Below, one piece after another: positions 51,061 to 63,455 of a DNA stretch of 64,000 nucleotides. The position numbers were made by a program, and so were the translations under genes. Location of the stretch: contig OX344763.1 of NCBI GenBank assembly GCA_947034895.1, positions 55,117,025 through 55,181,024 of the forward strand, written 5' to 3'. This DNA comes from Rhytidiadelphus loreus (taxonomy: Eukaryota; Streptophyta; Bryopsida; Hypnales; Hylocomiaceae). Position 1 is the stretch's first letter; each line of letters starts with the position of its first letter. The notes beneath the pieces are model-generated. The model was not told where the DNA came from. It ran no database searches and saw only the letters and a list, made by a program, of their open reading frames with translations.

Positions 51061-51615
51061 TTGTGCAAGTTGCATTTATTTCTAAACTCATGCATTCAAA
51101 ACAATATGCACGTTCGGGTAGTCACTGTCTATGATTTTGGGTGTGACACTAAAAATTGGGGCAACGTTCTTGCCTTGTACTTTAATGACTGTTCGAAGAA
51201 ATATAATGTCATGGAAATTCATGTAAAGAAAATGGTAAAACATGTTTGTGCAAGTTGCACTTATTCCTAAACTCATGCATTCAAAACAATATGCACGTTC
51301 GGGTAGTCACTGTCTATGATTTTGTGTGTGAAACTAAAAATTGGGGCAACGTTCTTGCCTTGTACTTTAATGACTGTTCGAAGAAATATAATGTCATGGA
51401 AATTCATGTAAAGAAAATGGTAAAACATGTTTGTGCAAGTTGCACTTATTTCTAAACTCATGCATTCAAAACAATATGCACGTTCGGGTAGTCACTGTCT
51501 ATGATTTTGTGTGTGAAACTAAAAATTGGGGCAACGTTCTTGCCTTGTACTTTAATGACTGTTCAAAGGAATATAATGTCATGGAAATTCATGTAAAGAA
51601 AATGGTAAAACATGT
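51061..51615. repeat. Truncated 10-unit HOR copy
   Basis: X (51061), then a plain unit (51246) and an AAAGGAATATAATG unit (51431). V and S do not follow, so this is where the 10-unit family ends. This X unit is the last one in the window. Confidence 0.85.
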
Positions 51616-52170
51616 TTGTGCAAGTTGCACTTATTCCTAAACTCATGCATTCAAAACAATATGCACGTTCGGGTAGTCACTGTCTATGATTTTGTGCGTG
51701 AAACTAAAAATTGGGGCAACGTTCTTGCCTTGTACTTTAATGACTGTTCCAAGAAATATAATGTCATGGAAATTCATGTAAAGAAAATGGTAAAACATGT
51801 TTGTCCAAGTTGCACTTATTTCTAAACTCATGCATTCAAAACAATATGCACGTTCGGGTAGTCACTGTCTATGATTTTGTGTGTGAAACTAAAAATTGGG
51901 GCAACGTTCTTGCCTTGTACTTTAATGACTGTTCGAAGAAATATAATGTCATGGAAATTCATGTAAAGAAAATGGTAAAACATGTTTGTGCAAGTTGCAT
52001 TTATTTCTAAACTCATGCATTCAAAACAATATGCACGTTCGGGTAGTCACTGTCTATGATTTTGTGCGTGAAACTAAAAATTGGGGCAACGTTCTTGCCT
52101 TGTACTTTAATGACTGTTCGAAGAAATATAATGTCATGGAAATTCATGTAAAGAAAATGGTAAAACATGT
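51616..52170. repeat. Three units opening the GTGCGTGA zone
   Basis: Units at 51616 (GTGCGTGAAAC), 51801 (starting TTGTCCAAG) and 51986 (GTGCGTGAAAC). From here to about 59.4 kb these two marks dominate, unlike the GTGTGTGAAAC units to the left. Confidence 0.75.
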
Positions 52171-54760
52171 TTGTGCAAGTTGCACTTATTCCTAAACTCA
52201 TGCATTCAAAACAATATGCACGTTCGGGTAGTCACTGTCTATGATTTTGTGTGTGAAACTAAAAATTGGGGCAACGTTCTTGCCTTGTACTTTAATGACT
52301 GTTCGAAGAAATATAATGTCATGGAAATTCATGTAAAGAAAATGGTAAAACATGTTTGTGCAAGTTGCACTTATTCCTAAACTCATGCATTCAAAACAAT
52401 ATGCACGTTCGGGTAGTCACTGTCTATGATTTTGTGTGTGAAACTAAAAATTGGGGCAACGTTCTTGCCTTGTACTTTAATGACTGTTCCAAGAAATATA
52501 ATGTCATGGAAATTCATGTAAAGAAAATGGTAAAACATGTTTGTGCAAGTTGCACTTATTTCTAAACTCATGCATTCAAAACAATATGCACGTTCGGGTA
52601 GTCACTGTCTATGATTTTGGGTGTGAAACTAAAAATTGGGGCAACGTTCTTGCCTTGTACTTTAATGACTGTTCAAAGGAATATAATGTCATGGAAATTC
52701 ATGTAAAGAAAATGGTAAAACATGTTTGTCCAAGTTGCACTTATTTCTAAACTCATGCATTCAAAACAATATGCACGTTCGGGTAGTCACTGTCTATGAT
52801 TTTGTGTGTGAAACTAAAAATTGGGGCAACGTTCTTGCCTTGTACTTTAATGACTGTTCCAAGAAATATAATGTCATGGAAATTCATGTAAAGAAAATGG
52901 TAAAACATGTTTGTGCAAGTTGCACTTATTCCTAAACTCATGCATTCAAAACAATATGCACGTTCGGGTAGTCACTGTCTATGATTTTGTGCGTGAAACT
53001 AAAAATTGGGGCAACGTTCTTGCCTTGTACTTTAATGACTGTTCCAAGAAATATAATGTCATGGAAATTCATGTAAAGAAAATGGTAAAACATGTTTGTG
53101 CAAGTTGCACTTATTCCTAAACTCATGCATTCAAAACAATATGCACGTTCGGGTAGTCACTGTCTATGATTTTGTGCATGAAACTAAAAATTGGGGCAAC
53201 GTTCTTGCCTTGTACTTTAATGACTGTTCCAAGAAATATAATGTCATGGAAATTCATGTAAAGAAAATGGTAAAACATGTTTGTGCAAGTTGCACTTATT
53301 CCTAAACTCATGCATTCAAAACAATATGCACGTTCGGGTAGTCACTGTCTATGATTTTGTGCGTGAAACTAAAAATTGGGGCAACGTTCTTGCCTTGTAC
53401 TTTAATGACTGTTCCAAGAAATATAATGTCATGGAAATTCATGTAAAGAAAATGGTAAAACATGTTTGTCCAAGTTGCACTTATTTCTAAACTCATGCAT
53501 TTAAAACAATATGCACGTTCGGGTAGTCACTGTCTATGATTTTGTGTGTGAAACTAAAAATTGGGGCAACGTTCTTGCCTTGTACTTTAATGACTGTTCA
53601 AAGAAATATAATGTCATGGAAATTCATGTAAAGAAAATGGTAAAACATGTTTGTGCAAGTTGCACTTATTCCTAAACTCATGCATTCAAAACAATATGCA
53701 CGTTCGGGTAGTCACTGTCTATGATTTTGTGCGTGAAACTAAAAATTGGGGCAACGTTCTTGCCTTGTACTTTAATGACTGTTCCAAGAAATATAATGTC
53801 ATGGAAATTCATGTAAAGAAAATGGTAAAACATGTTTGTGCAAGTTGCATTTATTTCTAAACTCATGCATTCAAAACAATATGCACGTTCGGGTAGTCAC
53901 TGTCTATGATTTTGTGCGTGAAACTAAAAATTGGGGCAACGTTCTTGCCTTGTACTTTAATGACTGTTCCAAGAAATATAATGTCATGGAAATTCATGTA
54001 AAGAAAATGGTAAAACATGTTTGTCCAAGTTGCACTTATTTCTAAACTCATGCATTCAAAACAATATGCACGTTCGGGTAGTCACTGTCTATGATTTTGT
54101 GCGTGAAACTAAAAATTGGGGCGACGTTCTTGCCTTGTACTTTAATGACTGTTCGAAGAAATATAATGTCATGGAAATTCATGTAAAGAAAATGGTAAAA
54201 CATGTTTGTGCAAGTTGCATTTATTTCTAAACTCATGCATTCAAAACAATATGCACGTTCGGGTAGTCACTGTCTATGATTTTGTGTGTGAAACTAAAAA
54301 TTGGGGCAACGTTCTTGCCTTGTACTTTAATGACAATTCAAAGAAATATAATGTCATAGAACTTCATGTAAAGAAAATGGTAAAACATGTTTGTCCAAGT
54401 TGCACTTATTTCTAAACTCATGCATTCAAAACAATATGCACGTTCGGGTAGTCACTGTCTATGATTTTGTGTGTGAAACTAAAAATTGGGGCAACGTTCT
54501 TGCCTTGTACTTTAATGACAATTCAAAGAAATATAATGTCATGGAACTTCATGTAAAGAAAATGGTAAAACATGTTTGTCCAAGTTGCACTTATTTCTAA
54601 ACTCATGCATTCAAAACAATATGCACGTTCGGGTAGTCACTGTCTATGATTTTGTGTGTGAAACTAAAAATTGGGGCAACGTTCTTGCCTTGTACTTTAA
54701 TGACTGTTCGAAGAAATATAATGTCATGGAACTTCATGTAAAGAAAATGGTAAAACATGT
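52171..54760. repeat. 14-unit HOR, 2590 bp, copy 1
   Basis: Key units are an AAAGGAATATAATG unit with TTTTGGGTGTG (52541), GTGCGTGAAAC units (52911, 53281, 53651, 53836), GTGCATGAAAC (53096), CATTTAAAACAATATG (53466), GGGGCGACG (54021) and two units with TGACAATTC (54206, with CATAGAACTTC; 54391). The series recurs from 54761 with one extra unit. Confidence 0.88.
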
Positions 54761-57535
54761 TTGTCCAAGTTGCACTTATTTCTAAACTCATGCATTCAAA
54801 ACAATATGCACGTTCGGGTAGTCACTGTCTATGATTTTGTGTGTGAAACTAAAAATTGGGGCAACGTTCTTGCCTTGTACTTTAATGACTGTTCGAAGAA
54901 ATATAATGTCATGGAAATTCATGTAAAGAAAATGGTAAAACATGTTTGTGCAAGTTGCACTTATTCCTAAACTCATGCATTCAAAACAATATGCACGTTC
55001 GGGTAGTCACTGTCTATGATTTTGTGTGTGAAACTAAAAATTGGGGCAACGTTCTTGCCTTGTACTTTAATGACTGTTCCAAGAAATATAATGTCATGGA
55101 AATTCATGTAAAGAAAATGGTAAAACATGTTTGTGCAAGTTGCACTTATTTCTAAACTCATGCATTCAAAACAATATGCACGTTCGGGTAGTCACTGTCT
55201 ATGATTTTGTGTGTGAAACTAAAAATTGGGGCAACGTTCTTGCCTTGTACTTTAATGACTGTTCAAAGGAATATAATGTCATGGAAATTCATGTAAAGAA
55301 AATGGTAAAACATGTTTGTCCAAGTTGCACTTATTTCTAAACTCATGCATTCAAAACAATATGCACGTTCGGGTAGTCACTGTCTATGATTTTGTGTGTG
55401 AAACTAAAAATTGGGGCAACGTTCTTGCCTTGTACTTTAATGACTGTTCAAAGAAATATAATGTCATGGAAATTCATGTAAAGAAAATGGTAAAACATGT
55501 TTGTGCAAGTTGCACTTATTCCTAAACTCATGCATTCAAAACAATATGCACGTTCGGGTAGTCACTGTCTATGATTTTGTGCGTGAAACTAAAAATTGGG
55601 GCAACGTTCTTGCCTTGTACTTTAATGACTGTTCCAAGAAATATAATGTCATGGAAATTCATGTAAAGAAAATGGTAAAACATGTTTGTGCAAGTTGCAC
55701 TTATTCCTAAACTCATGCATTCAAAACAATATGCACGTTCGGGTAGTCACTGTCTATGATTTTGTGCGTGAAACTAAAAATTGGGGCAACGTTCTTGCCT
55801 TGTACTTTAATGACTGTTCCAAGAAATATAATGTCATGGAAATTCATGTAAAGAAAATGGTAAAACATGTTTGTGCAAGTTGCACTTATTCCTAAACTCA
55901 TGCATTCAAAACAATATGCACGTTCGGGTAGTCACTGTCTATGATTTTGTGTGTGAACCTAAAAATTGGGGCAACGTTCTTGCCTTGTACTTTAATGACT
56001 GTTCCAAGAAATATAATGTCATGGAAATTCATGTAAAGAAAATGGTAAAACATGTTTGTGCAAGTTGCACTTATTCCTAAACTCATGCATTCAAAACAAT
56101 ATGCACGTTCGGGTAGTCACTGTCTATGATTTTGTGCGTGAAACTAAAAATTGGGGCAACGTTCTTGCCTTGTACTTTAATGACTGTTCCAAGAAATATA
56201 ATGTCATGGAAATTCATGTAAAGAAAATGGTAAAACATGTTTGTCCAAGTTGCACTTATTTCTGAACTCATGCATTCAAAACAATATGCACGTTCGGGTA
56301 GTCACTGTCTATGATTTTGTGTGTGAAACTAAAAATTGGGGCAACGTTCTTGCCTTGTACTTTAATGACTGTTCCAAGAAATATAATGTCATGGAAATTC
56401 ATGTAAAGAAAATGGTAAAACATGTTTGTGCAAGTTGCACTTATTCCTAAACTCATGCATTCAAAACAATATGCACGTTCGGGTAGTCACTGTCTATGAT
56501 TTTGTGCGTGAAACTAAAAATTGCGGCAACGTTCTTGCCTTGTACTTTAATGACTGTTCCAAGAAATATAATGTCATGGAAATTCATGTAAAGAAAATGG
56601 TAAAACATGTTTGTGCAAGTTGCATTTATTTCTAAACTCATGCATTCAAAACAATATGCACGTTCGGGTAGTCACTGTCTATGATTTTGTGCGTGAAACT
56701 AAAAATTGGGGCAACGTTCTTGCCTTGTACTTTAATGACTGTTCCAAGAAATATAATGTCATGGAAATTCATGTAAAGAAAATGGTAAAACATGTTTGTC
56801 CAAGTTGCACTTATTCCTAAACTCATGCATTCAAAACAATATGCACGTTCGGGTAGTCACTGTCTATGATTTTGTGCGTGAAACTAAAAATTGGGGCGAC
56901 GTTCTTGCCTTGTACTTTAATGACTGTTCGAAGAAATATAATGTCATGGAAATTCATGTAAAGAAAATGGTAAAACATGTTTGTGCAAGTTGCATTTATT
57001 TCTAAACTCATGCATTCAAAACAATATGCACGTTCGGGTAGTCACTGTCTATGATTTTGTGTGTGAAACTAAAAATTGGGGCAACGTTCTTGCCTTGTAC
57101 TTTAATGACAATTCAAAGAAATATAATGTCATAGAACTTCATGTAAAGAAAATGGTAAAACATGTTTGTCCAAGTTGCACTTATTTCTAAACTCATGCAT
57201 TCAAAACAATATGCACGTTCGGGTAGTCACTGTCTATGATTTTGTGTGTGAAACTAAAAATTGGGGCAACGTTCTTGCCTTGTACTTTAATGACAATTCA
57301 AAGAAATATAATGTCATGGAACTTCATGTAAAGAAAATGGTAAAACATGTTTGTCCAAGTTGCACTTATTTCTAAACTCATGCATTCAAAACAATATGCA
57401 CGTTCGGGTAGTCACTGTCTATGATTTTGTGTGTGAAACTAAAAATTGGGGCAACGTTCTTGCCTTGTACTTTAATGACTGTTCGAAGAAATATAATGTC
57501 ATGGAAATTCATGTAAAGAAAATGGTAAAACATGT
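54761..57535. repeat. 15-unit HOR, 2775 bp, copy 2
   Basis: Follows copy 1, with one added unit at 55871 (GTGTGTGAACC). The match is at 2590 bp spacing before the extra unit and 2775 bp after it. GGGGCGACG (56796), TGACAATTC with CATAGAACTTC (56981) and TGACAATTC (57166) are all retained. The unit at 56241 ends a TTTCTGAACTC variant, and 56426 has AATTGCGGCAACG. Confidence 0.88.
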
Positions 57536-59385
57536 TTGTCCAAGTTGCACTTATTTCTAAACTCATGCATTCAAAACAATATGCACGTTCGGGTAGTCAC
57601 TGTCTATGATTTTGTGTGTGAAACTAAAAATTGGGGCAACGTTCTTGCCTTGTACTTTAATGACTGTTCGAAGAAATATAATGTCATGGAAATTCATGTA
57701 AAGAAAATGGTAAAACATGTTTGTGCAAGTTGCACTTATTTCTAAACTCATGCATTCAAAACAATATGCACGTTCGGGTAGTCACTGTCTATGATTTTGT
57801 GCGTGAAACTAAAAATTGGGGCAACGTTCTTGCCTTGTACTTTAATGACTGTTCCAAGAAATATAATGTCATGGAAATTCATGTAAAGAAAATGGTAAAA
57901 CATGTTTGTGCAAGTTGCACTTATTCCTAAACTCATGCATTCAAAACAATATGCACGTTCGGGTAGTCACTGTCTATGATTTTGTGCGTGAAACTAAAAA
58001 TGGGGGCAACGTTCTTGCCTTGTACTTTAATGACTGTTCCAAGAAATATAATGTCATGGAAATTCATGTAAAGAAAATGGTAAAACATGTTTGTCCAAGT
58101 TGCACTTATTTCTAAACTCATGCATTCAAAACAATATGCACGTTCGGGTAGTCAGTGTCTATGATTTTGTGTGTGAAACTAAAAATTGGGGCAACGTTCT
58201 TGCCTTGTACTTTAATGACTGTTCGAAGAAATATAATGTCATGGAAATTCATGTAAAGAAAATGGTAAAACATGTTTGTGCAAGTTGCACTTATTCCTAA
58301 ACTCATGCATTCAAAACAATATGCACGTTCGGGTAGTCACTGTCTATGATTTTGTGCGTGAAACTAAAAATTGGGGCAACGTTCTTGCCTTGTACTTTAA
58401 TGACTGTTCCAAGAAATATAATGTCATGGAAATTCATGTAAAGAATATGGTAAAACATGTTTGTGCAACTTGCACTTATTCCTAAACTCATGCATTCAAA
58501 ACAATATGCACGTTCGGGTAGTCACTGTCTATGATTTTGTGCGTGAAACTAAAAATTGGGGCAACGTTCTTGCCTTGAACTTTAATGACTGTTCCAAGAA
58601 ATATAATGTCATGGAAATTCATGTAAAGAAAATGGTAAAACATGTTTGTGCAAGTTGCACTTATTCCTAAACTCATGCATTCAAAACAATATGCACGTTC
58701 GGGTAGTCACTGTCTATGATTTTGTGCGTGAAACTAAAAATTGGGGCAACGTTCTTGCCTTGTACTTTAATGACTGTTCCAAGAAATATAATGTCATGGA
58801 AATTCATGTAAAGAGAATGGTAAAACATGTTTGTGCAAGTTGCACTTATTCCTAAACTCATGCATTTAAAACAATATGCACGTTCGGGTAGTCACTGTCT
58901 ATGATTTTGTGTGTGAAACTAAAAATTGGGGCAACGTTCTTGCCTTGTACTTTAATGACTGTTCAAAGAAATATAATGTCATGGAAATTCATGTAAAGAA
59001 AATGGTAAAACATGTTTGTGCAAGTTGCACTTATTCCTAAACTCATGCATTCAAAACAATATGCACGTTCGGGTAGTCACTGTCTATGATTTTGTGCGTG
59101 AAACTAAAAATTGGGGCAACGTTCTTGCCTTGTACTTTAATGACTGTTCAAAGGAATATAATGTCATGGAAATTCATGTAAAGAAAATGGTAAAACATGT
59201 TTGTGCAAGTTGCATTTATTTCTAAACTCATGCATTCAAAACAATATGCACGTTCGGGTAGTCACTGTCTATGATTTTGTGTGTGAAACTAAAAATTGGG
59301 GCAACGTTCTTGCCTTGTACTTTAATGACTGTTCGAAGAAATATAATGTCATGGAAATTCATGTAAAGAAAATGGTAAAACATGT
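57536..59385. repeat. Ten GTGCGTGA-rich units without a clear HOR
   Basis: Units carry many private changes: AATGGGGGCAACG (57906), GTAGTCAGTGTC (58091), AAGAATATGG and GCAACTTGCAC around 58440-58470, GCCTTGAACTTT (58461), AAGAGAATGG (58646), CATTTAAAACAATATG (58831) and AAAGGAATATAATG (59016). CATTTAAAACAATATG is shared with 53466, 5365 bp (29 units) away. The high number of private changes suggests less recent homogenisation than in the flanking HORs. Confidence 0.75.
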
Positions 59386-61420
59386 TTGTCCAAGTTGCAC
59401 TTATTTCTAAACTCATGCATTCAAAACAATATGCACGTTCGGGTAGTCACTGTCTATGATTTTGTGTGTGAAACTAAAAATTGGGGCAACGTTCTTGCCT
59501 TGTACTTTAATGACTGTTCGAAGAAATATAATGTCATGGAAATTCATGTAAAGAAAATGGTAAAACATGTTTGTGCAAGTTGCACTTATTTCTAAACTCA
59601 TGCATTCAAAACAATATGCACGTTCGGGTAGTCACTGTCTATGATTTTGTGTGTGAAACTAAAAATTGGGGCAACGTTCTTGCCTTGTACTTTAATGACT
59701 GTTCCAAGAAATATAATGTCATGGAAATTCATGTAAAGAAAATGGTAAAACATGCTTGTGCAAGTTGCACTTATTCCTAAACTCATGCATTCAAAACAAT
59801 ATGCACGTTCGGGTAGTCACTGTCTATGATTTTGTGTGTGAAACTAAAAATTGGGGCAACGTTCTTGCCTTGTACTTTAATGACTGTTCCAAGAAATATA
59901 ATGTCATGGAAATTCATGTAAAGAAAATGGTAAAACATGTTTGTGCAAGTTGCACTTATTCCTAAACTCATGCATTCAAAACAATATGCACGTTCGGGTA
60001 GTCACTGTCTATGATTTTGTGTGTGAAACTAAAAATTGGGGCAACGTTCTTGCCTTGTACTTTAATGACTGTTCCAAGAAATATAATGTCATGGAAATTC
60101 ATGTAAAGAAAATGGTAAAACATGTTTGTGCAAGTTGCACTTATTTCTAAACTCATGCATTCAAAACAATATGCACGTTCGGGTAGTCACTGTCTATGAT
60201 TTTGTGCGTGAAACTAAAAATTGGGGCAACGTTCTTGCCTTGTACTTTAATGACTGTTGAAAGAAATATAATGTCATGGAAATTCATGTAAAGAAAATGG
60301 TAAAACATGTTTGTGCAAGTTGCACTTATTCCTAAACTCATGCATTCAAAACAATATGCACGTTCGGGTAGTCACTGTCTATGATTTTGTGCGTGAAGCT
60401 AAAAATTGGGGCAACGTTCTTGCCTTGTACTTTAATGACTGTTCAAAGGAATATAATGTCATGGAAATTCATGTAAAGAAAATGGTAAAACATGTTTGTG
60501 CAAGTTGCACTTATTTCTAAACTCATGCATTCAAAACAATATGCACGTTCGGGTAGTCACTGTCTATGATTTTGTGCGTGAAACTAAAAATCGGGGCAAC
60601 GTTCTTGCTTTGTACTTTAATGACTGTTCGAAGAAATATATTGTCATGGAAATTCATGTAAAGAAAATGGTAAAACATGTTTGTGCAAGTTGCACTTATT
60701 TCTAAACTCATGCATTCAAAACAATATGCACTTTCGGGTAGTCACTGTCTATGACTTTGAATGTGAAACTAAAAATTGGGGCAACGTTCTTGCCTTGTAC
60801 TTTAATGACTGTTCGAAGAAATATAATGTCATGGAAATTCATGTAAAGAAAATGGTAAAACATGTTTGTGCAAGTTGCACTTATTTCTAAACTCATGCAT
60901 TCAAAACAATATGCACTTTCGGGTAGTCACTGTCTATGACTTTGAATGTGAAACTAAAAATTGGGGCAACGTTCTTGCCTTGTACTTTAATGACTGTTCG
61001 AAGAAATATAATGTCATGGAAATTCATGTAAAGAAAATGGTAAAACATGTTTGTGCAAGTTGCACTTATTTCTAAACTCATGCATTCAAAACAATATGCA
61101 CTTTCGGGTAGTCACTGTCTATGACTTTGTGTGTGAAACTAAAAATTGGGGCAACGTTCTTGCCTTGTACTTTAATGACTGTTCCAAGAAATATAATGTC
61201 ATGGAAATTCATGTAAAGAAAATGGTAAAACATGTTTGTGCAAGTTGCACTTATTTCTAAACTCATGCATTCAAAACAATATGCACTTTCGGGTAGTCAC
61301 TGTCTATGACTTTGAATGTGAAACTAAAAATTGGGGCAACGTTCTTGCCTTGTACTTTAATGACTGTTCGAAGAAATATAATGTCATGGAAATTCATGTA
61401 AAGAAAATGGTAAAACATGT
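59386..61420. repeat. 11-unit HOR, 2035 bp, second family, copy 1
   Basis: Units: TTGTCCAAG start (59386), one ending CATGCTTGTGC (59571), two plain (59756, 59941), ACTGTTGAAAG (60126), GTGAAGCTAAAAATTGG with AAAGGAATATAATG (60311), H with TTGCTTTGTAC (60496), Q (60681, 60866), a GACTTTGTGTG unit (61051) and Q (61236). Every position recurs 2035 bp to the right. Confidence 0.95.
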
Positions 61421-63455
61421 TTGTCCAAGTTGCACTTATTTCTAAACTCATGCATTCAAAACAATATGCACGTTCGGGTAGTCACTGTCTATGATTTTGT
61501 GTGTGAAACTAAAAATTGGGGCAACGTTCTTGCCTTGTACTTTAATGACTGTTCGAAGAAATATAATGTCATGGAAATTCATGTAAAGAAAATGGTAAAA
61601 CATGTTTGTGCAAGTTGCACTTATTTCTAAACTCATGCATTCAAAACAATATGCACGTTCGGGTAGTCACTGTCTATGATTTTGTGTGTGAAACTAAAAA
61701 TTGGGGCAACGTTCTTGCCTTGTACTTTAATGACTGTTCCAAGAAATATAATGTCATGGAAATTCATGTAAAGAAAATGGTAAAACATGCTTGTGCAAGT
61801 TGCACTTATTCCTAAACTCATGCATTCAAAACAATATGCACGTTCGGGTAGTCACTGTCTATGATTTTGTGTGTGAAACTAAAAATTGGGGCAACGTTCT
61901 TGCCTTGTACTTTAATGACTGTTCCAAGAAATATAATGTCATGGAAATTCATGTAAAGAAAATGGTAAAACATGTTTGTGCAAGTTGCACTTATTCCTAA
62001 ACTCATGCATTCAAAACAATATGCACGTTCGGGTAGTCACTGTCTATGATTTTGTGTGTGAAACTAAAAATTGGGGCAACGTTCTTGCCTTGTACTTTAA
62101 TGACTGTTCCAAGAAATATAATGTCATGGAAATTCATGTAAAGAAAATGGTAAAACATGTTTGTGCAAGTTGCACTTATTTCTAAACTCATGCATTCAAA
62201 ACAATATGCACGTTCGGGTAGTCACTGTCTATGATTTTGTGCGTGAAACTAAAAATTGGGGCAACGTTCTTGCCTTGTACTTTAATGACTGTTGAAAGAA
62301 ATATAATGTCATGGAAATTCATGTAAAGAAAATGGTAAAACATGTTTGTGCAAGTTGCACTTATTCCTAAACTCATGCATTCAAAACAATATGCACGTTC
62401 GGGTAGTCACTGTCTATGATTTTGTGCGTGAAGCTAAAAATTGGGGCAACGTTCTTGCCTTGTACTTTAATGACTGTTCAAAGGAATATAATGTCATGGA
62501 AATTCATGTAAAGAAAATGGTAAAACATGTTTGTGCAAGTTGCACTTATTTCTAAACTCATGCATTCAAAACAATATGCACGTTCGGGTAGTCACTGTCT
62601 ATGATTTTGTGCGTGAAACTAAAAATCGGGGCAACGTTCTTGCTTTGTACTTTAATGACTGTTCGAAGAAATATATTGTCATGGAAATTCATGTAAAGAA
62701 AATGGTAAAACATGTTTGTGCAAGTTGCACTTATTTCTAAACTCATGCATTCAAAACAATATGCACTTTCGGGTAGTCACTGTCTATGACTTTGAATGTG
62801 AAACTAAAAATTGGGGCAACGTTCTTGCCTTGTACTTTAATGACTGTTCGAAGAAATATAATGTCATGGAAATTCATGTAAAGAAAATGGTAAAACATGT
62901 TTGTGCAAGTTGCACTTATTTCTAAACTCATGCATTCAAAACAATATGCACTTTCGGGTAGTCACTGTCTATGACTTTGAATGTGAAACTAAAAATTGGG
63001 GCAACGTTCTTGCCTTGTACTTTAATGACTGTTCGAAGAAATATAATGTCATGGAAATTCATGTAAAGAAAATGGTAAAACATGTTTGTGCAAGTTGCAC
63101 TTATTTCTAAACTCATGCATTCAAAACAATATGCACTTTCGGGTAGTCACTGTCTATGACTTTGTGTGTGAAACTAAAAATTGGGGCAACGTTCTTGCCT
63201 TGTACTTTAATGACTGTTCGAAGAAATATAATGTCATGGAAATTCATGTAAAGAAAATGGTAAAACATGTTTGTGCAAGTTGCACTTATTTCTAAACTCA
63301 TGCATTCAAAACAATATGCACTTTCGGGTAGTCACTGTCTATGACTTTGAATGTGAAACTAAAAATTGGGGCAACGTTCTTGCCTTGTACTTTAATGACT
63401 GTTCGAAGAAATATAATGTCATGGAAATTCATGTAAAGAAAATGGTAAAACATGT
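61421..63455. repeat. 11-unit HOR, 2035 bp, second family, copy 2
   Basis: Repeats copy 1 including ACTGTTGAAAG (62161), GTGAAGCTAAAAATTGG (62346), TTGCTTTGTAC (62531) and Q units (62716, 62901, 63271). The one difference I noticed is GTTCGAAG instead of GTTCCAAG at 63086. It shares period length, but no unit types in order, with the 11-unit HOR at 13125-17194. Confidence 0.95.
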
